Shown in pieces: positions 54,204 to 61,831 of a stretch of 64,000 bases of DNA (within the stretch, counting starts at the first letter, position 1; every line of letters begins with the position of its first letter). Origin of the DNA: CAVUMR01 sp963742715 (GTDB taxonomy: Bacteria; Actinomycetota; Actinomycetes; Mycobacteriales; Micromonosporaceae). The translations under genes were made by a program, and so were the position numbers. The stretch lies in contig CAVUMR010000002.1 in the NCBI GenBank assembly GCA_963742715.1, positions 2,232,001 to 2,296,000 of the forward strand. The letters are read 5' to 3'. Under the pieces are notes generated by a model that did no database searches, was not told the DNA's origin, and saw only the letters and a program-made list of their open reading frames with translations.

Positions 54204-54318
54204 GCTGTCTTTCATCGGCGCGGCCCGCTCCGCCGTTACACCACGCCGACGCGTTTCGCGCCGGCTTTCTGCTGCCGGCCCCACCGCTGGTCGGCGCGGG
54301 CCGCGGCGGAGTCGGGCG

Positions 54319-55071
54319 TCAGCTCTCCGCGACGAACGGGCTGGCCGCCACCTCGGTTCCGTCCGCCAGCGTCGAGATGGTGAAGTCGCTGAACACGTTC
54401 GGCGCGACCCGGTGCAGCTGCCGCAGGCACTCCACCGCGAGGCCGCGGATCTCCACGTCGGCGTGCTCGCTGGCGCGCATGCCGATGAAGTGCCGCCAGG
54501 CGCGGTAGTTGCCGGTGACCACGATCCTGGTCTCGGTCGCGTTGGGCAGCACCGCCCGGGCCGCCTGCCGGGCCTGCTTGCGGCGCAGCGTCGCGTTGGG
54601 CACGTCGGCGAAGCGCTTCTCCAGACCTTCGAGCAGTTCCGTGTACGCACGCAGCGACGCGTCGGTGGCGGCCAGGAACTTCTCGTGCAGCTCCGGGTCC
54701 TCGGCGATCACGTCCGGCTCGACCATCGCGGCGTCCCGCTCGGGCACGTACCGCTGGGACAGCTGGCTGTACGAGAAGTGCCGGTGCCGGATCAGCTCAT
54801 GGGTGAGCGAACGGGACATTCCGGTCAGGTAGAACGAGACGCTCCCGTGCTCGAGTACGGACAGGTGCCCGACCTCGAGGATGTGGCGCAGGTACCCGTC
54901 GTTCGTGGCCGTACTCGGGTTCGGCTTGCGCCAGGACTGGTAGCACGCCCGGCCGGCGAACTCGGCCAGCGCCTGACCGCCGTCCGCGTCGGTCGTCCAG
55001 GGCACGTCGGCCGGCGGCTCGAAGTGCGTCCAGGCGATCAGCTGTACCTGTGGCGGTGCTGTCTGTGGCAC
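54319..55071 (-). CDS. thyX: Flavin-dependent thymidylate synthase ThyX
   Basis: Makes dTMP from dUMP using methylene-tetrahydrofolate, FAD and NADPH; 250 residues. The ThyX signature RHR-x7-S is present as RHRHFSYSQLSQRY, and EHGSVSFYLTGMSRSLTHELI and TGNYRAWRHFIGMRAS are typical. GTG 55071 is preceded by AGGAG. The longest frame would extend far upstream into non-conserved sequence. It is divergent from the small YLE-LRRDL gene. Confidence 0.95.
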   Translation of the reverse strand: MPQTAPPQVQLIAWTHFEPPADVPWTTDADGGQALAEFAGRACYQSWRKPNPSTATNDGYLRHILEVGHLSVLEHGSVSFYLTGMSRSLTHELIRHRHFSYSQLSQRYVPERDAAMVEPDVIAEDPELHEKFLAATDASLRAYTELLEGLEKRFADVPNATLRRKQARQAARAVLPNATETRIVVTGNYRAWRHFIGMRASEHADVEIRGLAVECLRQLHRVAPNVFSDFTISTLADGTEVAASPFVAES

Positions 55072-55326
55072 GTCCCTGTTCTCCTGCCGCTCGGAGCCTG
55101 TCGACTGGCGGCCGGCGCTCGGGAGCCGACGCTCCGGATCGCTGGCGGGGTGCCGGCCGTCGGGCGGCTCACACGCGCCCGCGGGGCCGGCGTCCAGGTG
55201 CGCCCCGAGAGTAACCGGCCGAACCTGGCCCGGCCGGTCCGGCACACCGCCGGCGCGTGTCTGACCTGCCACAGCGGCCGCCCCCACTGCGACGCCGCCT
55301 GACATCGGATCTGACGGCGAATGGCG

Positions 55327-55362
55327 TTGACATGACGTCCGAACTGATGTCATAGTGACGTC
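55327..55362 (+). promoter_or_regulatory. Promoter and operator of the first antitoxin-like gene
   Basis: TTGACA (55327), an 18-base spacer and CATAGT (55351) lie six bases before ATG 55363. The spacer and -10 carry an inverted repeat TGACGTC-N6-GATGTCA (55333-55352). The same layout recurs before the next gene. It fits a repressor that blocks its own leaderless promoter. Confidence 0.75.
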
Positions 55363-55653
55363 ATGGAGAACGCAATGGGATACCTCGAAGAGCTGCGGCG
55401 GGACCTTTCCGACACCGTCGCCACCGACGAAAGCAGCCGGCGGCCAGCCCGGTACTCCGGCCGTCACGCGTGGGATCGGTGGCTGTCCACCCGGCCTCCG
55501 GACAGCACCGACCAGGCGTCTTCGGACGCGCGTACCAGGAACAAGCGTGGCGGGGAGCCTCGGCGCGGACGCCGCCGGCTGCCGGCCCGCGTCGCCGGCC
55601 GGTTCGCCAGCCACCTGCGCCGGCAGTCACGCCGCACCGCGGTGGGCTGGTAA
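55363..55653 (+). CDS. Small basic protein sharing its N-terminus with the next gene
   Basis: 96 residues. The opening MENAMGYLEELRRDLSDTVA parallels MDLNPYLETLRRDLAATAA of the following gene, while the rest is Arg-rich and shows no family. It may be a truncated duplicate that kept only the first helix, or a shadow of one. The ATG at 55363 is six bases after the -10; ATG 55375 with GGAG upstream is an alternative. Third-position GC is moderately high, so it is probably translated. Function unknown. Confidence 0.55.
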   Translation: MENAMGYLEELRRDLSDTVATDESSRRPARYSGRHAWDRWLSTRPPDSTDQASSDARTRNKRGGEPRRGRRRLPARVAGRFASHLRRQSRRTAVGW

Positions 55654-55688
55654 TTCCATGACGTCACGAGTGCTGTCAGGATAGTGCC
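55654..55688 (+). promoter_or_regulatory. Second copy of the TGACGTC operator-promoter
   Basis: TTCCAT (55654), a 17-base spacer and CAGGAT (55677) lie six bases before ATG 55689. TGACGTC-N6-GCTGTCA (55659-55678) matches the operator before the preceding gene, and TGACGTCA occurs in both. The two regulatory segments appear to be duplicates. Confidence 0.7.
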
Positions 55689-56168
55689 ATGGACCTGAAT
55701 CCGTACCTGGAAACGCTCCGTCGAGACCTCGCCGCGACCGCCGCACCGGGCGGACCGGAGGTGAGCAGGGCCGCCGAACTGCTGGCCGGCTCACTCGAGT
55801 CGGCGGCCCGGCTCTGCCTGCTCGAGGCGCTGACGGACGCGGCGGCTGAGATCACCACCAAGCTCGGCAACACCTCGGTCGACGTCCGGCTGCGCGGCCG
55901 GTCCGCGGATCTGGTCGTCTCCGAGACGCCGTCCGCGCCGGTCGAGCCGCCGGCCGTCGAGCCCGACACCGGGGACGTCGCCCGGATCACCCTCCGCCTG
56001 CCCGAACAGCTCAAGGGCACCGTCGAACGCGCCGCCGCCGCCGAAGGCATCTCCGTCAACGCCTGGCTGGTACGAGCGATCAGCGGTGCGGTGCACGGCG
56101 GCCAGTTGCCGCCGGGGAACCGGCCCGGACGGCTCGGCCGTCGGGTCACCGGCTTCGCGCAGGCCTGA
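55689..56168 (+). CDS. HicB/ribbon-helix-helix antitoxin-like protein
   Basis: 159 residues. The N-terminal helical part (MDLNPYLETLRRDL, LESAARLCLLEALTDAAAEI) is followed by a linker and a C-terminal ribbon-helix-helix motif (VARITLRLPEQLKGTVERAAAAEGISVNAWLVRAI). Such proteins are annotated as HicB-family antitoxins in Streptomyces and often precede DUF4097 genes. No HicA-like toxin is visible, so it is more likely an autoregulator of this operon than half of a toxin-antitoxin pair. A leaderless start is likely. Confidence 0.82.
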   Translation: MDLNPYLETLRRDLAATAAPGGPEVSRAAELLAGSLESAARLCLLEALTDAAAEITTKLGNTSVDVRLRGRSADLVVSETPSAPVEPPAVEPDTGDVARITLRLPEQLKGTVERAAAAEGISVNAWLVRAISGAVHGGQLPPGNRPGRLGRRVTGFAQA

Positions 56169-56235
56169 CCCCCACCAGCTTTGCAGCCCGCACCGGCCGG
56201 ACCGCACCGGTCCGCCGGTCAGGAAGGACATCACG

Positions 56236-57048
56236 ATGTACGAGTTTCCATGCCCGAATCCGATCACCGCGTCCATCCGGCTGGCCGCCGGCCGGGTCGA
56301 GATCATCGCCGAGGAGCGGGACACGGTCACGGTCGACGTGTCACCGCAGAATCCTCATGACTCCGCGTCGGTCGATGCGGCCGAGGCGACCAGGGTGGAC
56401 CTGCACGGCGACACCCTGATCGTGGAGGCGCCGGAGTCCGGTGGCGGCTGGCTGTTCCGCCGGCCCCCGCACCTGCGCGTCGAGGTACACCTTCCGCTGG
56501 ACTCCACCGTCCAGGCGAAGGGCGCGTCCGCGGACCTCCGGTGCGCCGGCCGCCTGGGCGGCCTGTCGGTGCAGTCCGCGTCCGGCGACGTATCCGCCGA
56601 GCACGTCACCGGTGACCTGTCCGTCACCACGGCCAGTGGCGACGTCCGGATCGGGCAGGCGCACAGCCAGGCCCGGACCAAGTCGGCCTCCGGCGACCTG
56701 AGCATCGACTACGTGGGCGGCGACCTGACCGTGGCCACGGCCAGCGGCGACGTGGCCGTCAACGTGGCCGACGGCTCGGTGAACGCCACCACCGCCTCCG
56801 GCGACCTGCGGGTCGGAGTCGCCCGCCGCGGCAGCCTGCAGGTCAAGTCCGTGTCGGGTGACGTATCGGTCGGAGTGGCCAGCGGCACCGGGGTGTGGCT
56901 GGACCTGTCCTCGATGAGCGGCGACACCGTCAGCGACCTGGACGTCGCGAGCGACGCACCGGCCACCGGCTGCGACCTGAACCTGCAGGTACGCACGATG
57001 AGCGGGGACATCGCGATCCGCCGGGTACAGGCGCCAGCACCGGCGTGA
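56236..57048 (+). CDS. DUF4097 family beta-strand repeat protein
   Basis: 270 residues forming a repetitive beta-helix-like fold with recurring [TS]ASGD motifs (VQSASGDVSAEHV, TTASGDVRIG, KSASGDLSIDYV, ATASGDVAVNV). No signal peptide or membrane helix is visible. AGGAAGG precedes ATG 56236. It follows the ribbon-helix-helix gene by 67 bases in the same operon. DUF4097 proteins are of unknown function; they are often controlled by a neighbouring regulator, as seems to be the case here. Confidence 0.9.
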   Translation: MYEFPCPNPITASIRLAAGRVEIIAEERDTVTVDVSPQNPHDSASVDAAEATRVDLHGDTLIVEAPESGGGWLFRRPPHLRVEVHLPLDSTVQAKGASADLRCAGRLGGLSVQSASGDVSAEHVTGDLSVTTASGDVRIGQAHSQARTKSASGDLSIDYVGGDLTVATASGDVAVNVADGSVNATTASGDLRVGVARRGSLQVKSVSGDVSVGVASGTGVWLDLSSMSGDTVSDLDVASDAPATGCDLNLQVRTMSGDIAIRRVQAPAPA

Positions 57049-57139
57049 CTCCGGTACCGAGGGCGGTACCGGCCAGGCAGCGTCGAGCGCCGCGTGCTTC
57101 GTACCCGAGCGAGCGGGAACGCCGCCAGGGACGTGCCCG

Positions 57140-57727
57140 TCAGACGTACAGCCAGTCGAACGGCGCCCACGGCAGGTTCCGTACCACCGTGAAGACGCCC
57201 CACGCGGCCAGGAAGATGCCGAGCATCCGGCCGGTCAACTGGGGCACCGGCAGGCGCCAGCCGAGGACCCGCTGCCCGGCCCACGCGAGGTACGCGTAGA
57301 CCACGAACGGCACCGCGAACACCGCGACCGCGTGGTGCCGGGCAGCCTGCGGCAGGTTGGCGTGCAGCAGGTACCACAGCGCGCGGGTGCCACCGCAGCC
57401 CGGGCAGTCCAACCCGGTAACCGCCTTGAACGCGCAGCCACCCTGGGGATCGGTCTGACCGTCGGTCGGGTTGAACGCGATCACGTAGCCGGACACCATG
57501 CCGACACAGGCGAGTATGGCCAGCGGGGCGAGCCAGGATGGTTTCGTCCAGATCGCGGTGGCGATCCCGCCGAGCCGCCGCTCCAGGGCCGACGTGTACA
57601 CCGGCTGCGGGGTCCAACCGGGCGGGTACCCCGGCGGGCCGGACTGGGCGGACACGCCGGGCCGGGCCGGTTGACCGGCAGCGGCATCCGCTGGCCCCGC
57701 CGGTACGCCCTGATCGGTCACGGCCAT
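57140..57727 (-). CDS. DUF2752 membrane protein
   Basis: 195 residues. A Pro/Gly-rich cytoplasmic head precedes three helices (LAPLAILACVGMVSGYVIAF, HAVAVFAVPFVVYAYLAWAG, GIFLAAWGVFTVV). The central DUF2752 signature GLDCPGCGGTRALWYLL is intact with its two Cys. Function unknown. ATG 57727 is preceded by AGGGGGC. It converges on the DUF4097 gene. Confidence 0.9.
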   Translation of the reverse strand: MAVTDQGVPAGPADAAAGQPARPGVSAQSGPPGYPPGWTPQPVYTSALERRLGGIATAIWTKPSWLAPLAILACVGMVSGYVIAFNPTDGQTDPQGGCAFKAVTGLDCPGCGGTRALWYLLHANLPQAARHHAVAVFAVPFVVYAYLAWAGQRVLGWRLPVPQLTGRMLGIFLAAWGVFTVVRNLPWAPFDWLYV

Positions 57728-57840
57728 CTCTACGCCCCCTGGTGAACGCGCGTTACCGGCTGCCACGCTACACGCCGATCCGGACCCCCGGCCTCGACCG
57801 GAGGCCGGCATGCCGTCCCCGACCGTGGCCGCGTCGACGG

Positions 57841-59064
57841 TTACCCAACCAGCTTGCGCAGCGCGTCGCGCAGTGCCGGGGCCAGGTCGCCCCGCTCCGG
57901 CTCAGCCACCTCGGCCAGGCCCAGCCAGCCGCCCAACCGGCACAGCTCGGTGGCGAGCTGCTCGGCCACCTCATCGGGCCGCTGTCCGTCCTCCAGCCAC
58001 GCGGCCGGCACCCGCAGGATCCCCGCCTTCCGGTCGGCCTTCAGGTCGACCCGGGCGACCAACCGGTCGCCGAGCAGGAACGGCAGCACGTAATAGCCGT
58101 GTACCCGCTGCTGCGCGGGTACGTAGATCTCGATCCGGTAGCGGAAGTCGAACAGCCGCTCGGTGCGGGACCGCTCGAAGATCAACGAGTCGAAGGGGCT
58201 GACCAGGGTGCGCGCGCGTACCCACCGGGGTACCGCGGCCGCGGGGTGCAGATATCCCGGCTGCTTCCAGCCGGCGACCTGTACCGGCAGCAGCTCGCCC
58301 GCGTCCACCAGCTCGCGTACCGCCTGCCGGGCCGGCTGCACCCCGAGCCGGAAGTAGTCGCGCAGGTCCGTCTCGGTGGCGACGCCGAGTGCCCGGGCCG
58401 CGATCCCGATCAGCTCCCGATGCGCCTGCGCCGGCTCCGGGGTGGGCGCGCCGACCACTTCGGCCGGCAACACCCGCTCGGACAGGTCGTACACCCGCTC
58501 GAAGGCACCGTTGCGGGACGCGACAGTGACCGCGCCGGACCAGAACAGGATCTCCAGCGCCTGCTTGACCTCGCTCCAGTTCCAGCCCCAGTTGTCCTTG
58601 CGCCGCGGCACGTCGTGTTCGATGTCGCGTGCGGTCAGCGGGCCACCGGCCCGGACCTCGTCGTGTACCCACTGGACCAGTTCGGGTTTGCGGTCCAGCA
58701 GCTTGGCCACGCCCCAGCGGTGCCGCTCGGCCATCCGCCAGCGCAGCAGCCGGTGGCACTCGACCGGCAGCAGGGACGCCTCGTGCGCCCAGTACTCGAA
58801 GAGCTCGCGCGGGCGCCGCTGGTACGCCACCTGCTCCAGCAGCTCGCGCGGGTACGGCCCGAGCCGGCTGTACAGCGGGAGATAGTGCGCCCGCACCAGC
58901 ACGTTGACCGAGTCCATCTGCAACAGCCCGATCCGGCCGAGCACCCGGCGCAGGTGCCGTACATCCGGCCGGCCGGTCGGCGCGCGATCGGTGAAGCCCT
59001 GGGCGGCCAGCGCGATCCGCCGCGCCTGCGCGCCGGACAGGTGCTCACCGGTCAGGGCGGGCAT
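57841..59064 (-). CDS. YcaQ-like winged-helix DNA glycosylase family protein
   Basis: 407 residues of the winged helix DNA-binding/crosslink-repair glycosylase family (DUF1006; YcaQ/AlkX and AlkZ). Typical segments are LGRIGLLQMDSVNVLVRAHYLPLYSRLGPY, FEYWAHEASLLPVE and the C-terminal SPFDSLIFERSRTERLFDF. Known members unhook DNA interstrand crosslinks, some protecting antibiotic producers. It starts four bases after the CD225 gene, so the two are an operon. Confidence 0.9.
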   Translation of the reverse strand: MPALTGEHLSGAQARRIALAAQGFTDRAPTGRPDVRHLRRVLGRIGLLQMDSVNVLVRAHYLPLYSRLGPYPRELLEQVAYQRRPRELFEYWAHEASLLPVECHRLLRWRMAERHRWGVAKLLDRKPELVQWVHDEVRAGGPLTARDIEHDVPRRKDNWGWNWSEVKQALEILFWSGAVTVASRNGAFERVYDLSERVLPAEVVGAPTPEPAQAHRELIGIAARALGVATETDLRDYFRLGVQPARQAVRELVDAGELLPVQVAGWKQPGYLHPAAAVPRWVRARTLVSPFDSLIFERSRTERLFDFRYRIEIYVPAQQRVHGYYVLPFLLGDRLVARVDLKADRKAGILRVPAAWLEDGQRPDEVAEQLATELCRLGGWLGLAEVAEPERGDLAPALRDALRKLVG

Positions 59065-59068
59065 CGGC

Positions 59069-59395
59069 TCAGCTCCTCACACATGCGTACAGCACGATCG
59101 TCACCAGGCCGAGTACGAAAGCGATGAGCGTCCAGCTCTTCGCCTTGGACACGTTGTCCCGCCACCCGTGCAGGTCACCCCGGTCGCGCGCCCCCATGGC
59201 CAACGCCGAGTACACGATGCCGGCGATGCCGAACGGCAGGCAGCAGCACATCGTGGCCAGGATCGACAGCACCAGCCAGGTGGTCGGGTTGGGCAGATCC
59301 CAGGACTCGGCCGGCGGCCGCCGCGCGCTGCCGCGCAACCCGTCACCGCCGGCGCCAAGCCGACCCTGCCACTGCTCCGGCTCCGCCGCGCTCAC
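59069..59395 (-). CDS. CD225/dispanin family membrane protein
   Basis: 108 residues with two helices (TTWLVLSILATMCCCLPFGIAGIVYSALAM and WTLIAFVLGLVTIVLYACV) joined by a conserved loop (ARDRGDLHGWRDNVSKAKSW). The CCCLPFGIAGI stretch matches the dispanin/IFITM fold. Function in bacteria is unknown. GTG 59395 follows AAGGAG. It precedes the YcaQ-like gene and has a 14-bp repeat array upstream. Confidence 0.87.
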   Translation of the reverse strand: MSAAEPEQWQGRLGAGGDGLRGSARRPPAESWDLPNPTTWLVLSILATMCCCLPFGIAGIVYSALAMGARDRGDLHGWRDNVSKAKSWTLIAFVLGLVTIVLYACVRS

Positions 59396-59413
59396 GCCGC
59401 GCTCCTTGTTGGT

Positions 59414-59485
59414 CGGCTCGTGCCGACCGGCTCGTACCGACCGGCTCGTGCCGACCGGCTCGTACCGACCGGCTCGTATCCGATC
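59414..59485. repeat. 14-bp tandem repeat upstream of the CD225 gene, five copies
   Basis: CGGCTCGT[AG]CCGAC recurs at 59414, 59428, 59442, 59456 and 59470, the last extended by one base, in the divergent region between the CD225 gene and a GNAT gene. Alternating G/A at one position shows a 28-bp higher-order unit. Confidence 0.9.
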
Positions 59486-59596
59486 GGCTCAGGTCCCTGT
59501 GCGACCGATGATCGGCCGCGATCGTTGGCGCAGCGTAGCGGACCGGTCCGACGAAACCTGTGGACGGCGGGGCCGACCGGCACGTACCAAGAACAC

Positions 59597-60196
59597 ATGG
59601 GCGAGGTGGTGGTACGGCCGGCGACCGTGGCGGATCTCGGCGGGGTCGCGCGCGCCCGGATCGAGGGTTGGCAGCACGGGTACCGGGGCCTGCTGCCGGC
59701 CGCCTACCTGGACTCCCTGGACGTGGAAGCCGATCGGGACCGGCGCCAGAAGACCTGGTCAGCGGGCGGCTTCGACCGGTTCGACATGCTCGTCGCGGTG
59801 GCTGGCGGCCAGCCCGACGAAGTGCTCGGCTTCAGCATGTCCGGGCCGTACCGGTTGTCCGGACCGGATTGCCTGTCCAGCCGCGATCCGGACGGCGACT
59901 ACGACGAGGCGATCGGCGAGCTGTACGCGATGTACGTACGGCCGGCCCGATGGGGCCGCGGCGTGGGTCGGGCGCTGATGGCCGCGACCGTACGGCGGAT
60001 CCGCGGGCACGAGCGGTCGCCGGTCCGGTTGTGGGTGCTCGCGGCGAACGTCCGCGCCCGCCGCTTCTACGAACGGTGCGGATGGGTCGCCGACGGTGCC
60101 ACCCAGCCACTGGTGCTCGAGTTCGACGGCAGCCGGTACGAAGCGCCCGAGGTGCGGTACACCCTGGCCACCGAGCCGGGCCCGTCGACCGGCTGA
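59597..60196 (+). CDS. GNAT family N-acetyltransferase
   Basis: 199 residues with the GNAT fold: MGEVVVRPATVADLGGVARARIEGWQHGYRG, ELYAMYVRPARWGRGVGRALM with the acetyl-CoA loop RGVGRALM, and LWVLAANVRARRFYERCGW. Substrate unknown. ATG 59597 has no Shine-Dalgarno; TACCAA lies six bases before it, a weak leaderless signal. A second GNAT gene of similar length follows on the same strand after a 19-bp repeat. Confidence 0.88.
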   Translation: MGEVVVRPATVADLGGVARARIEGWQHGYRGLLPAAYLDSLDVEADRDRRQKTWSAGGFDRFDMLVAVAGGQPDEVLGFSMSGPYRLSGPDCLSSRDPDGDYDEAIGELYAMYVRPARWGRGVGRALMAATVRRIRGHERSPVRLWVLAANVRARRFYERCGWVADGATQPLVLEFDGSRYEAPEVRYTLATEPGPSTG

Positions 60197-60200
60197 CCGC

Positions 60201-60275
60201 CGCGCCGACCGGGCAGTGCCGCGCCGACCGGGCAGTGCCGCGCCGACCGGCTGAGTGCCGCGTGAGTGCCGCGCT
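60201..60275. repeat. 19-bp tandem repeat between two GNAT genes
   Basis: CGCGCCGACCGGGCAGTGC starts at 60201 and 60220, followed by a variant at 60239 (ending CTGAGTGC) and shorter derivatives to about 60275. It fills most of the 102-base gap. Confidence 0.88.
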
Positions 60276-60298
60276 GAACGGCTGAATAGGGTGGCCGG

Positions 60299-60901
60299 AT
60301 GGCTCTCGGGTACGTCCGGCCGGCCCGGCACACCGACGCGGCGGAGATCGCGCGGATCCAGCTGTCCACCTGGCGCACGGCGTACCGCCGGATCGTGCCC
60401 GCACAGGTGCTCGACCAACTCGACGAGGCGTGGCTGACCGAACGGTGGCAGCAGGCGATCGACGCTCCGCCGTCGCCCCGGCACCGGGTCCTGGTCGCCA
60501 TCGAGCAGGGCGAACGCGACGAGCTGGTGGGCTTCGCCGCGTCCGGCCCGGTCGAGGAGGACGCGCTCGCGCCGGACGAGACCGGCTTGCCGACCGGTAC
60601 CGGCGCCCTCACCGACCTGCTGGTCGAACCGCGGTGGGGCCGGCGCGGTCACGGCAGCCGGCTGCTCGCCGCGACCGTCGCGAGCTGGCGCGACGACGGC
60701 TTCGCGCGCGCGTACGCCTGGGCGTTCGAGCGGGACGTGGCCACCCACAAGTTCCTCGCCTCGACCGGCTGGGCGACCGACGGCGCGGTCCGGGGGCTGG
60801 ACATGGACGGCATCGTGGTACGCCAGCAACGGCTGCACGTCGACCTGACCGTCGATCCCGCGGACCAGGTGGCCGGCGAGGGCGCGACCGCCGACGAGTG
60901 A
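60299..60901 (+). CDS. GNAT family N-acetyltransferase
   Basis: 200 residues. MALGYVRPARHTDAAEIARIQLSTWRTAYRRIVP and LTDLLVEPRWGRRGHGSRLLAATV with the GRRGHGSRL loop show the GNAT fold; AFERDVATHKFLASTGW completes it. Substrate unknown. It resembles the previous GNAT gene in layout but not closely in sequence. TAGGGT ends six bases before ATG 60299 and no ribosome-binding site is seen, so it is probably leaderless. Confidence 0.88.
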   Translation: MALGYVRPARHTDAAEIARIQLSTWRTAYRRIVPAQVLDQLDEAWLTERWQQAIDAPPSPRHRVLVAIEQGERDELVGFAASGPVEEDALAPDETGLPTGTGALTDLLVEPRWGRRGHGSRLLAATVASWRDDGFARAYAWAFERDVATHKFLASTGWATDGAVRGLDMDGIVVRQQRLHVDLTVDPADQVAGEGATADE

Positions 60902-60954
60902 CCGCGCCCTGCGGTCGTCCGCTGGTGCGCTGGACCGCCCGCTGACGCGGGAGC

Positions 60955-61749
60955 TCAGTCCTCGAGCAGCGGGCTGAGGCCCATGGTGAGTCCGGGCCGG
61001 TGCAGCACCTTGCGGGCGGCCAGCAGCACCCCGGGCATGAAGGACGCCCGGTCGAACGAGTCGTGCCGGATGGTCAGCGTCTCCCCCGCACCGCCGAACA
61101 GGACCTCCTGGTGGGCCACCAGCCCGGCGGATCGCACCGAGTGCACCGGTACGCCGTCGACCGCGGCGCCACGCGCACCGTCCAGCGAATCCCGGGTCGC
61201 GTCCGGCATCGGGCCGTAGCCGGCGTCCGCCCGGGCCGCCGCGATCATCCGGGCGGTCGTCTGGGCGGTACTGCTCGGCGCGTCGATCTTGTGGGGATGG
61301 TGCAGCTCGACGATCTCGGCCGAGGTGAAGAACCGGGCGGCCCGCTCGGCGAACTCCATCATCAGTACCGCGCCGATGGCGAAGTTCGGGGCCACCACGA
61401 CGCCCACATGGGGCTTCGGCTCGAGCCAGCCGCGGATCCGGTCCAGCCGTTCCGGGGTGAACCCGGAGGTACCGACGACCATCGACACGCCCTGCTCGAC
61501 GCACCAGTGGACGTTGTCCATGACCACCTGCGGCGTGGTGAAGTCGATCACCACCTGCGCGCTCGCGTCGAGCACGTTGCTCAGCCAGTCGCTGACGTCC
61601 ACCATGGCGACGAGCTCCATGTCCGCGGCCGCGTCCACGGCCCGGCACACCTCGGAGCCCATCCGTCCGCTGGCGCCCAGCACCCCGACCCGGATCGGCT
61701 CGGTACCGGCCGCTGCCGCCTCGGCGGTCTCCTCGGTCACGCTCGTCAC
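60955..61749 (-). CDS. dapB: 4-hydroxy-tetrahydrodipicolinate reductase
   Basis: NAD(P)H-dependent second enzyme of the DAP branch, 264 residues. The Rossmann motif GVLGASGRMGSEV is near residue 22 and the catalytic motif is ELHHPHKIDAPSSTA. GTG 61749 follows GAGGCGACAG; the longer frame adds 27 residues not typical of the family. It follows the M16 peptidase and pnp on the same strand, an order conserved in actinobacteria. Confidence 0.95.
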   Translation of the reverse strand: MTSVTEETAEAAAAGTEPIRVGVLGASGRMGSEVCRAVDAAADMELVAMVDVSDWLSNVLDASAQVVIDFTTPQVVMDNVHWCVEQGVSMVVGTSGFTPERLDRIRGWLEPKPHVGVVVAPNFAIGAVLMMEFAERAARFFTSAEIVELHHPHKIDAPSSTAQTTARMIAAARADAGYGPMPDATRDSLDGARGAAVDGVPVHSVRSAGLVAHQEVLFGGAGETLTIRHDSFDRASFMPGVLLAARKVLHRPGLTMGLSPLLED

Positions 61750-61831
61750 CTGTCGCCTCGCCTTCACAGCGGTCCGCCCGCGGCCCGGGCCGCAGGGCAC
61801 GGCCGGCGCGGGAAGCACCGGCCGTGCCACC

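Noticed and set aside
55363..56168. Classical toxin-antitoxin pair
   Set aside because: The second protein has an antitoxin-like ribbon-helix-helix domain, but the short basic first protein shares its N-terminus and resembles no toxin.
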